DNA of 7,919 bases, taken from Calditrichaceae bacterium (GTDB lineage: Bacteria > Calditrichota > Calditrichia > Calditrichales > Calditrichaceae). Of the stretch, positions 1 to 5,421 are shown piece by piece. The position numbers were made by a program, and so were the translations under genes. The notes under the pieces are model-generated. The model did not search any database. It was given only the letters and a program-made list of their open reading frames with translations, and had not been told where the DNA came from. The stretch spans positions 1-7,919 of the forward strand of contig JAUXGF010000121.1 of the NCBI GenBank assembly GCA_030622395.1. The letters run 5' to 3'. Numbering within the stretch: the stretch's first letter is position 1; each line of letters starts with the position of its first letter.

Positions 1-58
1 CCCCTAACCCCTCCCAAGAGGGGAATTAAGCAATGCCCCTCTTGGCAGGGGTTAGGGG
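1..58. repeat. 23-base inverted repeat with 12-base loop (dispersed-repeat type)
   Basis: Bases 1-23 and 36-58 are reverse complements at 22 of 23 positions (one C/G mismatch near the middle), separated by a 12-base AT-rich loop. Each arm also contains its own small CCCCT/AGGGG hairpin (8-23 and 36-51), so the element can fold as one long or two short hairpins. C- and G-rich composition contrasts sharply with the AT-rich surroundings. It lies downstream of the phosphatase gene on the minus strand and could stop transcription, but there is no clean T-tract. Similar CCCCTAACCCC-type elements are common as dispersed intergenic repeats in some bacterial genomes, from general knowledge; copy number here cannot be seen. 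The element starts at the window edge and may extend further left. Confidence 0.85.
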
Positions 59-116
59 TGGGTGTTAATATTTCAACCCTTCACCAAGATTTTACAATTT
101 ATTTCAATAGATTCAA

Positions 117-683
117 TCATCTTGCAGGCAGCGTCCAATCCTTTATTTTTAAAATTTGCTTAAAAGCAATAATCCAGAATAACCCAAAAACAATTCCGCA
201 TATTGTGCCGGCAAGAATATCAAAAGGATAATGCACGCCAACGGCAACGCGCGAGTAGGCAACTAAAAAAGCAATAAACCAAAAATAGATTTGATATTTG
301 CGATAAAAATATGAAAAAACCACAGCCACAGCGAAAAAGTTAGCGGCGTGAGAAGAGGGCATTGAATAGGATGTTTTTTTGTTAAGCAGCAAATGCACTC
401 CTTCAACCATATTGCAGGGTCTGATTCTATGGAAATATGGTTTAAAAACAAAATTCACCAACTGATCAGCTAAAGCTACAGATAAGACGGCGATAAAAAC
501 TGCCCATCGTCCTCTTTTACCGCCCTTCCACAGCAGACCGATAATAAGTACAGCCCATATTGGAAACCATGTATATTTATTAGTAATAAAAGGCATAACA
601 ACATCAAAAAGCGGATTTGCTAATTGAACGTTTATAAAGTAAAAAAGGGCTGTATCAATTTTTTGAAGATATTCTAAAATCAT
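117..683 (-). CDS. PAP2-family membrane phosphatase (undecaprenyl-diphosphatase-like)
   Basis: The 188-residue protein carries the three-part lipid phosphatase signature of the PAP2 family: KPYFHRIRP at residues 81-89 (the KxxxxxxRP motif), PSSH at 109-112 (usually PSGH) and SRVAVGVHYPFD at 144-155 (SRxxxxxHxxxD). H112 and H151 are the expected general acid and nucleophile, with D155 assisting. Hydrophobic stretches around residues 11-32, 38-52, 58-80, 113-126, 131-150 and 156-174 indicate an integral inner-membrane protein. By family, likely roles are recycling of undecaprenyl pyrophosphate (BcrC-like) or dephosphorylation of another lipid or lipid A; the substrate cannot be chosen from sequence. 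The gene lies just after the terminator of the glycolysis-secG-tRNA unit and has no Shine-Dalgarno before its ATG, so a separate, nearly leaderless transcript is possible. The family assignment is firm, the substrate is not. Confidence 0.9.
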   Translation of the reverse strand: MILEYLQKIDTALFYFINVQLANPLFDVVMPFITNKYTWFPIWAVLIIGLLWKGGKRGRWAVFIAVLSVALADQLVNFVFKPYFHRIRPCNMVEGVHLLLNKKTSYSMPSSHAANFFAVAVVFSYFYRKYQIYFWFIAFLVAYSRVAVGVHYPFDILAGTICGIVFGLFWIIAFKQILKIKDWTLPAR

Positions 684-692
684 TTGATTTTA

Positions 693-721
693 ACCATAAA
701 AAAAGCATCTCGATTTTTCAA
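693..721 (-). promoter_or_regulatory. candidate promoter for the PAP2 gene, overlapping the terminator
   Basis: On the minus strand TTGAAA (716-721) and TATGGT (693-698) are separated by exactly 17 bases, giving 5 of 6 and 4 of 6 matches to the sigma-70 hexamers. A start about seven bases further on would fall only two or three bases before the ATG at 683, giving a nearly leaderless mRNA, which fits the absence of a Shine-Dalgarno. AT-rich DNA yields such matches by chance, so this is a candidate only. Confidence 0.3.
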
Positions 722-729
722 GATGCTTT
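698..729 (-). terminator. Rho-independent terminator after tRNA-Leu
   Basis: Read on the minus strand, AAAGCATCT (729-721) and AGATGCTTT (710-702) form a perfect 9-bp stem around a 10-base loop, followed by a run of seven T (704-698, overlapping the stem end). It begins 10 bases past the tRNA discriminator base. The stem is only modestly GC-rich, but position and architecture make it the natural end of the gap-pgk-tpiA-secG-tRNA unit. Confidence 0.8.
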
Positions 730-739
730 AAATTAATAG

Positions 740-825
740 TGCTGGAGGCGGGACTTGAACCCGCACAGGCATCTCACCCACTACCCCCTCAAGATAGCGT
801 GTCTACCAAATTCCACCACTCCAGC
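740..825 (-). tRNA. tRNA-Leu (anticodon GAG), class II
   Basis: The minus strand folds into a complete cloverleaf. The acceptor stem is GCTGGAG/CTCCAGC with discriminator A (740). The anticodon stem is CTATC/GGTAG around loop TTGAGGG, giving anticodon GAG (plus-strand ctc at 788-790), which reads CUC/CUU leucine codons. The T arm is GCGGG-TTCAAGT-CCCGC. A 16-base variable arm makes it class II, as expected for leucine, and the D arm contains GGTAGA. The 3' CCA is not encoded (the next bases are CT), so it must be added by a nucleotidyltransferase. The gene starts 14 bases after the secG stop and ends 10 bases before a terminator, so it is probably processed from the secG transcript. Confidence 0.97.
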
Positions 826-839
826 AGAATCTTGCCAGT

Positions 840-1196
840 TTATTCTTGACCGCTTTCTTCCTGTCCGCTTTCCTCAATCGGCGCTACAGGAATATTTGGA
901 GTCGGTATTGCTTGCTGTTCTTCTACACGCTTTTGAATCAAACTTTGCTGTGATTCTTCAGCTTCAGATTTATACATATAACCTATGGTTAGCGCCAGAA
1001 TCATATATAAAGCTGCAATCCAGCTAGTTGCTTTGCCTAAAAAATCCGCTGCGCCGCGTCCGCCGAAAACGGAACTGCCGCCTGCTCCGCCTCCAATCGC
1101 GCCTGCTAATCCCTGTCCCTTACCTGCTTGCATTAAAATTACAATAACCATTGTAACACTTAATACAACAAATAAAACTACTAAAAATGTGTACAT
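840..1196 (-). CDS. secG: Preprotein translocase subunit SecG
   Basis: The 118-residue protein has the SecG layout: a first membrane helix at about residues 2-22, a glycine-rich cytoplasmic loop beginning QAGKGQGLAGAIGGG (23-37) and running through FGGRGAADFLGKATSW (44-59), and a second membrane helix at about 60-74. SecG assists SecYE/SecA in moving unfolded proteins across the inner membrane. The C-terminal tail (75-118) is hydrophilic, rich in Glu and Gln, and ends in a tandem EESGQ duplication encoded by two similar 15-base units; such tails are variable in the family. The start is supported by AAGGAGAGA about 12 bases upstream, a slightly long spacing. It follows tpiA after a 173-base spacer and precedes tRNA-Leu(GAG), the same secG-tRNA-Leu adjacency known in E. 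coli. Confidence 0.96.
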   Translation of the reverse strand: MYTFLVVLFVVLSVTMVIVILMQAGKGQGLAGAIGGGAGGSSVFGGRGAADFLGKATSWIAALYMILALTIGYMYKSEAEESQQSLIQKRVEEQQAIPTPNIPVAPIEESGQEESGQE

Positions 1197-1234
1197 ATTT
1201 TTAAAATCTCTCCTTGTTAATTTTAGAATCTTAT

Positions 1235-1263
1235 AATTTAAATATAATGAATCCCACTATCAA
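1235..1263 (-). promoter_or_regulatory. candidate promoter for secG-tRNA-Leu
   Basis: On the minus strand TTGATA (1258-1263) and TAAATT (1235-1240) lie 17 bases apart, upstream of the secG Shine-Dalgarno and just after the structured element that follows tpiA. If real it would let secG and the tRNA be expressed apart from the glycolytic genes. The -10 match is 4 of 6 in AT-rich DNA, so support is weak. Confidence 0.3.
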
Positions 1264-1311
1264 GTTTTTATTTCAGTTTTGGTAATGCAGTGAAATGGGA
1301 GAAACTGCGTT

Positions 1312-1366
1312 TTTGGACTGCATCGACTGTGTCGATGCTGAATTGACACAGTCAATTCGCTCCAAA
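1312..1366. repeat. Three-way-junction element: two 8-bp hairpins within an outer stem
   Basis: Two adjacent perfect hairpins are seen: GCATCGAC (1320-1327)/GTCGATGC (1331-1338) with loop TGT, and GAATTGAC (1340-1347)/GTCAATTC (1351-1358) with loop ACA. They are enclosed by an outer stem TTTGGA (1312-1317)/TCCAAA (1361-1366). The loop-proximal 9-mers GACTGTGTC (1325-1333) and GACACAGTC (1345-1353) are exact reverse complements, so the two hairpins can exchange strands or kiss through their loops. A further weak pairing GCAGT (1287-1291)/ACTGC (1304-1308) flanks it. It lies a few bases after the tpiA stop and has no T-tract. It may be a REP- or MITE-like dispersed repeat, an mRNA 3'-end stabiliser or a processing site. 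Confidence 0.8.
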
Positions 1367-1369
1367 TTT

Positions 1370-2143
1370 TCACTCGTTGCTTAAGTTTTCCATTGTATGA
1401 ATGATAGCTGAGAATGAATCTGCTTTTAAACAAGCGCCTCCGATTAGCGCACCGTCAATATCTACTTGTTTTAGCAATATTTCCGCATTTTCCGGCTTTA
1501 CGCTTCCGCCATATTGAATAGTTAAATTATCAGCGACAGTCTTATCAAACAATTCATTAATAACTCTGCGGATTTCCGCATGTACTTCCTGCGCCTGCTC
1601 GGGTGTGGCTGTTTTGCCTGTACCGATTGCCCAAACAGGTTCATAAGCAATAATAACATGCTGCATATCTGCGCCGTTTAAACCGGCGAAAGCGCCTTTA
1701 ATCTGTTTGGTTACTACCTCTCTTGTAATATTTGCTTCGCGCTGCTCAAGTAATTCACCCACGCAAACAATGGTTTTTAAGCTGTTTTCAAGCGCGGCTT
1801 TAATTTTTTTATTAACTGTTTCGTCAGTCTCGCCAAAATATTGGCGGCGTTCCGAATGACCGATAATCACATAAGTGGCGCCGGCGCTTTTAATCATACC
1901 GGGACTGATTTCACCGGTAAACGCGCCTTCTTTTTCCCAATAGATATTTTGCGCACCTAAAGCTATGGAGCTCTCTTTAATTACTTCATTAACATTAGCC
2001 AGCGCCGTAAAAGGAGGGCAGACAATTATCTGAGTAGCTTTTATATCAGTTGTCTTTATCCGGATTTGGTTAGCTAACTGAAGGGCTTCGGAATTTGTTT
2101 TGAACATTTTCCAATTTCCGGCTATTACTTTTTTACGTTTCAT
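1370..2143 (-). CDS. tpiA: Triosephosphate isomerase
   Basis: The enzyme interconverts dihydroxyacetone phosphate and glyceraldehyde 3-phosphate in cytoplasmic glycolysis and gluconeogenesis. The 257-residue length is normal for a bacterial TIM barrel. Visible active-site elements are GNWKM (9-13, N10 and catalytic K12), GHSERR (95-100, electrophilic H96), AYEPVWAIGTGKTA (166-179, catalytic base E168 and the flexible loop 6), YGGSV (211-215) and GALIGGACLK (231-240, phosphate binding). No key residue is missing. The ATG is preceded by GGAG at a 5-base spacing. It starts 20 bases after pgk, so the two are cotranscribed. A structured 3' element and a possible secG promoter follow. Confidence 0.98.
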   Translation of the reverse strand: MKRKKVIAGNWKMFKTNSEALQLANQIRIKTTDIKATQIIVCPPFTALANVNEVIKESSIALGAQNIYWEKEGAFTGEISPGMIKSAGATYVIIGHSERRQYFGETDETVNKKIKAALENSLKTIVCVGELLEQREANITREVVTKQIKGAFAGLNGADMQHVIIAYEPVWAIGTGKTATPEQAQEVHAEIRRVINELFDKTVADNLTIQYGGSVKPENAEILLKQVDIDGALIGGACLKADSFSAIIHTMENLSNE

Positions 2144-2163
2144 TTTATCTCCATTATATTAGT

Positions 2164-3360
2164 TTAAACTTCGCTTAGGGCGGCAATGCCGGGAAGCGTT
2201 TTGCCTTCCAAAAACTCGAGTGAAGCGCCGCCGCCGGTGGAAATATGGCTAAACAACTGATCCATTCCAAACTGGCTTACAGCCGCCGCCGAATCACCTC
2301 CGCCTACTATGCTTACTGCGCCGTCTGTCGTAGTTTGGGCAATCGCTTTAGCAACCATCTTTGTGCCTTCTGCAAAATTGGACATTTCAAATACGCCCAT
2401 CGGTCCGTTCCAAATAATGGTTTTTGCTTTTTTGATTTCTTTAGAAAAAAGGTCTATCGTTTGCGCTCCAATATCCAACCCCATATAATCAGCCGGTATA
2501 TTTTCCACGGCAACCGTATCTGTTTTAGCGTTATTATCAAATTGATCCGCAATTTTAACATCTACAGGCAGCATTAATTTTATATTTCGTTTTTGAGCTT
2601 CGTCCAAAATTTCTTTAGCTAAACCTAGTTTATCATCTTCAACCAATGATTTACCAATTTCTAAACCTTGCGCCTTAAAAAAAGTAAAAGTCATCCCGCC
2701 GCCGATAATCAGCGCGTCGACTTTATCAAACAAGTTTTTAATCACATCAATTTTACCGGAAATTTTTGCGCCGCCCAATATGGCAATCATTGGTCGCGCC
2801 GGATTTTCGACAGCCTGTCCAAGATACTTCAATTCCTTCTCAATTAAATAGCCCGCGGCTGACTGTTTAAAATAATTGGTTACGCCTTCGGTAGATGCAT
2901 GGGCGCGGTGGGCTGTTCCGAAAGCGTCGTTAATATAAACATCTACGCCGTTTGATAGCTGACGGGCAAATCCGGGGTCATTATCGGTTTCTTCTTTATG
3001 AAAGCGCAGATTTTCCAGTAATAACACTTCACCGCTTTTAAGATTTTTCTTTAAATTATTAACTTCTTCCCCGATGCAATCATTAGCCATAATGATTTTT
3101 TTGCCGAGTAATTCTCTTAGGCGATTAGCGACCGGGCGCAGGCTCATTTCATTTTTCACCTGTCCTTTAGGTCTGCCGAGATGGCTGCACAAAATAACGC
3201 TTCCTCCTTCTTTAAGCGTCTTTTTTATGGTTGGCAAAGAAGCGGTAATACGGCGGTCGTCTGTAATTTGTAAATCTTTATTCAAAGGAACATTAAAATC
3301 ACAACGGATTAATACCTTTTTGTTTTTTAGATCAAGTTGATCAATCATTAATTTAGCCAT
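2164..3360 (-). CDS. pgk: Phosphoglycerate kinase
   Basis: This enzyme transfers the acyl phosphate of 1,3-bisphosphoglycerate to ADP, the first ATP-yielding step of lower glycolysis. The 398-residue protein is full length with both lobes. The N-terminal substrate lobe shows RCDFNVPL (19-26), SHLGRPKG (59-66), ENLRFHKEE (116-124) and NDAFGTAHRAHAS (144-156). The C-terminal nucleotide lobe shows GGAKISGK (196-203), GGGMTFTF (220-227), WNGPMGVFE (317-325), GGGDSAAAV (353-361) and STGGGASLEFLEGK (374-387). The start is set by GGAG eight bases before the ATG, which favours this Met over the one at residue 5. It is preceded by a 202-base spacer holding an octamer repeat array, and gap lies upstream in the same direction. 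Confidence 0.98.
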   Translation of the reverse strand: MAKLMIDQLDLKNKKVLIRCDFNVPLNKDLQITDDRRITASLPTIKKTLKEGGSVILCSHLGRPKGQVKNEMSLRPVANRLRELLGKKIIMANDCIGEEVNNLKKNLKSGEVLLLENLRFHKEETDNDPGFARQLSNGVDVYINDAFGTAHRAHASTEGVTNYFKQSAAGYLIEKELKYLGQAVENPARPMIAILGGAKISGKIDVIKNLFDKVDALIIGGGMTFTFFKAQGLEIGKSLVEDDKLGLAKEILDEAQKRNIKLMLPVDVKIADQFDNNAKTDTVAVENIPADYMGLDIGAQTIDLFSKEIKKAKTIIWNGPMGVFEMSNFAEGTKMVAKAIAQTTTDGAVSIVGGGDSAAAVSQFGMDQLFSHISTGGGASLEFLEGKTLPGIAALSEV

Positions 3361-3416
3361 TTTTTGCTCTCCGCATACGTTTCATTTTTTGTAATAATTA
3401 TGTGAAGAATGGTCGG

Positions 3417-3541
3417 GATGGAGTAGTGGAGTAATGGAGTGATGGAATATTGGAAGAATGAAATTATGAAGAATTGGAGTGATGGTTAATATAGATAGTA
3501 AAACATCAATTCATCAATTCAATAATTCATTAATTCAATTC
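3417..3541. repeat. Degenerate 8-base-period repeat array in two opposed halves
   Basis: Bases 3417-3488 divide into nine in-phase 8-base units resembling NATGGAGT (for example GATGGAGT 3417, AGTGGAGT 3425, AATGGAGT 3433, ATTGGAGT 3473). After a short gap, 3505-3541 holds four and a half units resembling ATCAATTC, the first two identical. The reverse complement of that second unit, read as GATGAATT, resembles the first unit at 6 of 8 positions, so the halves look like one repeat family in opposite orientations. Stop codons and lack of a start signal argue against coding. The period is one base short of three helical codons and about three quarters of a DNA turn. No unit length or spacing suggests CRISPR. 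Confidence 0.75.
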
Positions 3542-3560
3542 TTAACCACTCCATTTCTTC
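3468..3560. repeat. Imperfect long inverted repeat before pgk
   Basis: The segment 3468-3489 (GAAGAATTGGAGTG then ATGGTTAA) pairs with 3542-3560 (TTAACCACTCCATTTCTTC) at nearly all positions apart from a three-base bulge and one mismatch, enclosing the AT-rich octamers. The right arm ends two bases from the gap stop codon. On the gap-pgk message it would fold into a long stem-loop between the two genes, a possible mRNA stability or processing element. It overlaps the octamer array, so the symmetry may simply come from opposed repeats. Confidence 0.6.
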
Positions 3561-3562
3561 AA

Positions 3563-4564
3563 TTACATTTTCGCCATTTTTTTAAGCAGCTCAAGCGTCT
3601 TGCAGGAGTAACCCCATTCGTTATCATACCAAGAAAGCACTTTAATAAAATTGCCATCCAGAACCGTAGTAGACAAACTATCAAAAATGCTTGCATGCGG
3701 ATTGCCTATAACATCTACAGATACGATTGGATCTTCACAATATTCTAAAATACCTTTCAGCGTTCCCTCAGCCGCTTCCTTCATTGCCGTATTGATTTGT
3801 TCAACCGTAACTGTTGTATTCAATTCAGCCACAAGGTCTACGAGTGAACCATCGATGGTCGGTACACGTATTGCCATACCGTCAAGCTTACCGTTTAATT
3901 CGGGAATAACTATACCAACTGCGCGGGCGGCGCCTGTTGTGGTTGGAATCATACTTACGGCGGCGGCTCTGGCGCGGCGCAGGTCGCTGTGAGGTAAATC
4001 TAAAATATGTTGATCGTTAGTGTAAGAATGAATAGTGGTCATTAATCCTCTTTTGATACCGAATTTCTCATGCAATACTTTGGCAACCGGCGCTAAACAG
4101 TTAGTCGTACATGAAGCGTTCGATACAATTTTGTCTTCAGATTTCAATGTATTGTCATTCACTCCCATAACAATCGTATTATCAATCTCATCTTTTGCCG
4201 GAACGGTTAACACAACTTTTTTTGCGCCGCCCTTTAAATGATTTTCAATTTGAGAACGCTTACGAAAAACGCCTGTTGATTCTACAACAACATCCACTCC
4301 TAATTCTTTCCATGGCAATTGTGAAGGATCTCTCTCAGCTAATACTTTTACTTTGTCATCCCCGGCAAATAGATATTCTCCTTCAAATTTTACAGGCGCC
4401 GGATAGCGTCCATGTACAGAATCATACTTTAACAGATGAGCCAGCGTCTTAGCGTCTGTAAGATCATTTATGGCTACAATTTCGATTTCGGGATCTTTCT
4501 GACCCGCTTTAAAAACAAGCCTTCCAATTCTTCCAAAACCATTGATGGCAACACGTATACTCAT
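3563..4564 (-). CDS. gap: Glyceraldehyde-3-phosphate dehydrogenase (type I)
   Basis: This enzyme oxidises and phosphorylates glyceraldehyde 3-phosphate to 1,3-bisphosphoglycerate, the substrate of the Pgk encoded next. The 333-residue length is typical. The Rossmann nucleotide site NGFGRIGR is at residues 8-15, and the acidic D34 in AINDLTD suggests NAD rather than NADP preference. The catalytic site SNASCTTNCLAP (148-159) contains C152, with H179 in TTIHSYTNDQ as its partner. RRARAAAVSMIPTTTGAA (196-213) forms the substrate phosphate site, and WYDNEWGYS is at 312-320. The start has a strong AAGGAG eight bases upstream. It is the first gene of the minus-strand unit; the absence of a nearby cggR-like regulator means its control is not evident. 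Confidence 0.98.
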   Translation of the reverse strand: MSIRVAINGFGRIGRLVFKAGQKDPEIEIVAINDLTDAKTLAHLLKYDSVHGRYPAPVKFEGEYLFAGDDKVKVLAERDPSQLPWKELGVDVVVESTGVFRKRSQIENHLKGGAKKVVLTVPAKDEIDNTIVMGVNDNTLKSEDKIVSNASCTTNCLAPVAKVLHEKFGIKRGLMTTIHSYTNDQHILDLPHSDLRRARAAAVSMIPTTTGAARAVGIVIPELNGKLDGMAIRVPTIDGSLVDLVAELNTTVTVEQINTAMKEAAEGTLKGILEYCEDPIVSVDVIGNPHASIFDSLSTTVLDGNFIKVLSWYDNEWGYSCKTLELLKKMAKM

Positions 4565-4619
4565 GCTTTTATCTCCTTAAATTAATAAAATATTGTTCAA
4601 TTAATTTTTAATAAAACGG

Positions 4620-4648
4620 AAAGTAAATAAACATTCCAAACCAGTCAA
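4620..4648 (-). promoter_or_regulatory. weak candidate promoter for the gap operon
   Basis: TTGACT (4643-4648, minus strand) is a good -35 match, but 17 bases on the best -10 is only TACTTT (4620-4625). A start near 4613 would give a leader of about 50 bases carrying the AAGGAG site. The -35 stands out; the -10 is poor. Confidence 0.3.
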
Positions 4649-4716
4649 GTATAAAAAAATGTTTGATGTAATAGGGCTGATTTAAATGGGTGACTTTATT
4701 TATCAAAAAGGGAAGT

Positions 4717-4734
4717 AGTGATTAAAAAATCACT
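4717..4734. promoter_or_regulatory. 18-base palindrome, possible operator
   Basis: AGTGATT (4717-4723) and AATCACT (4728-4734) are perfect reverse complements around AAAA. The size and AT-rich centre resemble a dimeric repressor site, and it sits about 70 bases upstream of the candidate gap promoter and about 80 bases upstream of the plus-strand promoter. No regulator is assigned; it is not followed by a T-tract on either strand, so a terminator is less likely. Confidence 0.45.
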
Positions 4735-4812
4735 TATGTTTAATATCCTAAATTGTAAATAAATATTAACTTAATACGGGATTATCTATATACATTGTTA
4801 TTTTTCTTCACC

Positions 4813-4840
4813 TTGACATAGATGACATTACTTGTATAAA
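4813..4840 (+). promoter_or_regulatory. sigma-70-like promoter for the STAS operon
   Basis: A perfect TTGACA (4813-4818) is followed after 16 bases by TATAAA (4835-4840), 5 of 6 to the -10 consensus. It is the best promoter match seen upstream of the three-gene operon. Transcription would begin near 4847 and leave a long leader containing the inverted repeat pair. Confidence 0.55.
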
Positions 4841-4931
4841 AAATTATCAATAAAGAAAACCACTCCCCAGTTGTCAGTAAAAAATACAAAAACGCTCATG
4901 TTTTTTGGGAAGGGATTATAAATTTAAATTG

Positions 4932-5017
4932 ATCGGATTATGATTTAATCTGTAATTAAAATTGCAAATACTAAAAATTATTATAATTTACATAAACATT
5001 TATTAAAATAATCCGAT
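4932..5017. repeat. 10-bp inverted repeat pair separated by 66 bases
   Basis: ATCGGATTAT (4932-4941) and ATAATCCGAT (5008-5017) are exact reverse complements. The right copy lies just before the proximal promoter candidate. They could be two binding sites for one regulator in opposite orientation, or the stem of a large leader hairpin in a message started at 4847. A GC-containing 10-mer pair stands out in DNA this AT-rich. Confidence 0.6.
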
Positions 5018-5026
5018 TACTGGAAA

Positions 5027-5055
5027 TTAATGATAATAAAGATTACTATTATACT
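5027..5055 (+). promoter_or_regulatory. proximal promoter candidate for the STAS operon
   Basis: TATACT (5050-5055) matches the -10 consensus at 5 of 6 bases; 17 bases upstream is only a poor -35, TTAATG. The implied leader of about 20 bases would hold the AGGAGAG ribosome site. A poor -35 with an inverted repeat immediately upstream would fit activator dependence, which is inference. Confidence 0.3.
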
Positions 5056-5081
5056 AAAAAATAAATATTTAGGAGAGAATT

Positions 5082-5417
5082 ATGAGTTATTCATTCAATG
5101 TAGAAAATGATATTTTAGTAGTTGAAGTTAAGGAAAAACGGGCAACGGTTGAATTTTCCAGTTCTTTAAAAGATGATCTTATAAAAAAGATCGAGGATAG
5201 TACAAATAATGTTGTTGTTGATTTAAGTAAAGCAGAATTTGTTGACAGTTCATTTCTTGGCGCGCTTGTCGCCGGATTAAAAAAAGCGACAATGAAAAAC
5301 GGCGATTTAAAATTAGTAGGTTTGCAGCCGCCTGTGCGCGCTATGTTTGAATTAACCAGGCTGTATCGAATTTTTGATATATTTGATACGGTGGAAGACG
5401 CTCTGAGCAGTTTTTAA
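5082..5417 (+). CDS. STAS-domain protein, anti-sigma-factor antagonist family (SpoIIAA/RsbV-like)
   Basis: The 111-residue single-domain protein matches the STAS fold: beta-rich start (LVVEVKEKRATVEF, 12-25), a helix, then VVVDLSKAEFVDSSFLGAL (44-62) and a C-terminal helix. The DSS at 55-57 is the phosphorylation site signature of anti-anti-sigma factors; by alignment with SpoIIAA DSSGLG the modified residue should be S57. In that family the unphosphorylated STAS protein binds the kinase/anti-sigma partner and releases its target; phosphorylation breaks the complex. The next gene encodes such a kinase-like protein after only 4 bases, strong support for a working pair. The start has AGGAGAG at good spacing. 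No sigma factor is encoded in the window, so the released target is unknown. Confidence 0.9.
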   Translation: MSYSFNVENDILVVEVKEKRATVEFSSSLKDDLIKKIEDSTNNVVVDLSKAEFVDSSFLGALVAGLKKATMKNGDLKLVGLQPPVRAMFELTRLYRIFDIFDTVEDALSSF

Positions 5418-5421
5418 AATA

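Larger units (their letters stand above)
4565..5081. other. 517-base divergent intergenic region
   Basis: This AT-rich stretch separates the gap operon from the STAS operon and must carry control elements for both. No convincing gene was found on either strand. It contains a small palindrome (4717-4734), a good sigma-70-like promoter on the plus strand (4813-4840), a 10-bp inverted repeat pair (4932-4941 and 5008-5017), a second plus-strand promoter candidate (5027-5055) and a weak minus-strand candidate (4620-4648). From the stronger plus promoter the STAS message would have a leader of roughly 235 bases. No riboswitch family was recognised. Confidence 0.7.

Noticed and set aside
44..62. Possible G-quadruplex
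   Set aside because: Only three runs of three or more G (48-51, 55-58, 60-62) are present; the fourth is GG at 44-45, so at best a weak two-layer structure.
755..1027. Plus-strand open frame running across the tRNA and into secG
   Set aside because: It is antisense to a complete tRNA and to the conserved SecG reading frame and has no recognisable domain or ribosome site.
2245..2577. Plus-strand open frame inside pgk
   Set aside because: It is the opposite strand of a conserved full-length Pgk; the composition is a by-product of that gene.
3417..3541. CRISPR array
   Set aside because: Units are 8 bases, degenerate and without spacers, and no cas genes are present.
3651..3992. Plus-strand open frame inside gap
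   Set aside because: It is antisense to the catalytic half of GAPDH, with no start signal or known motif.
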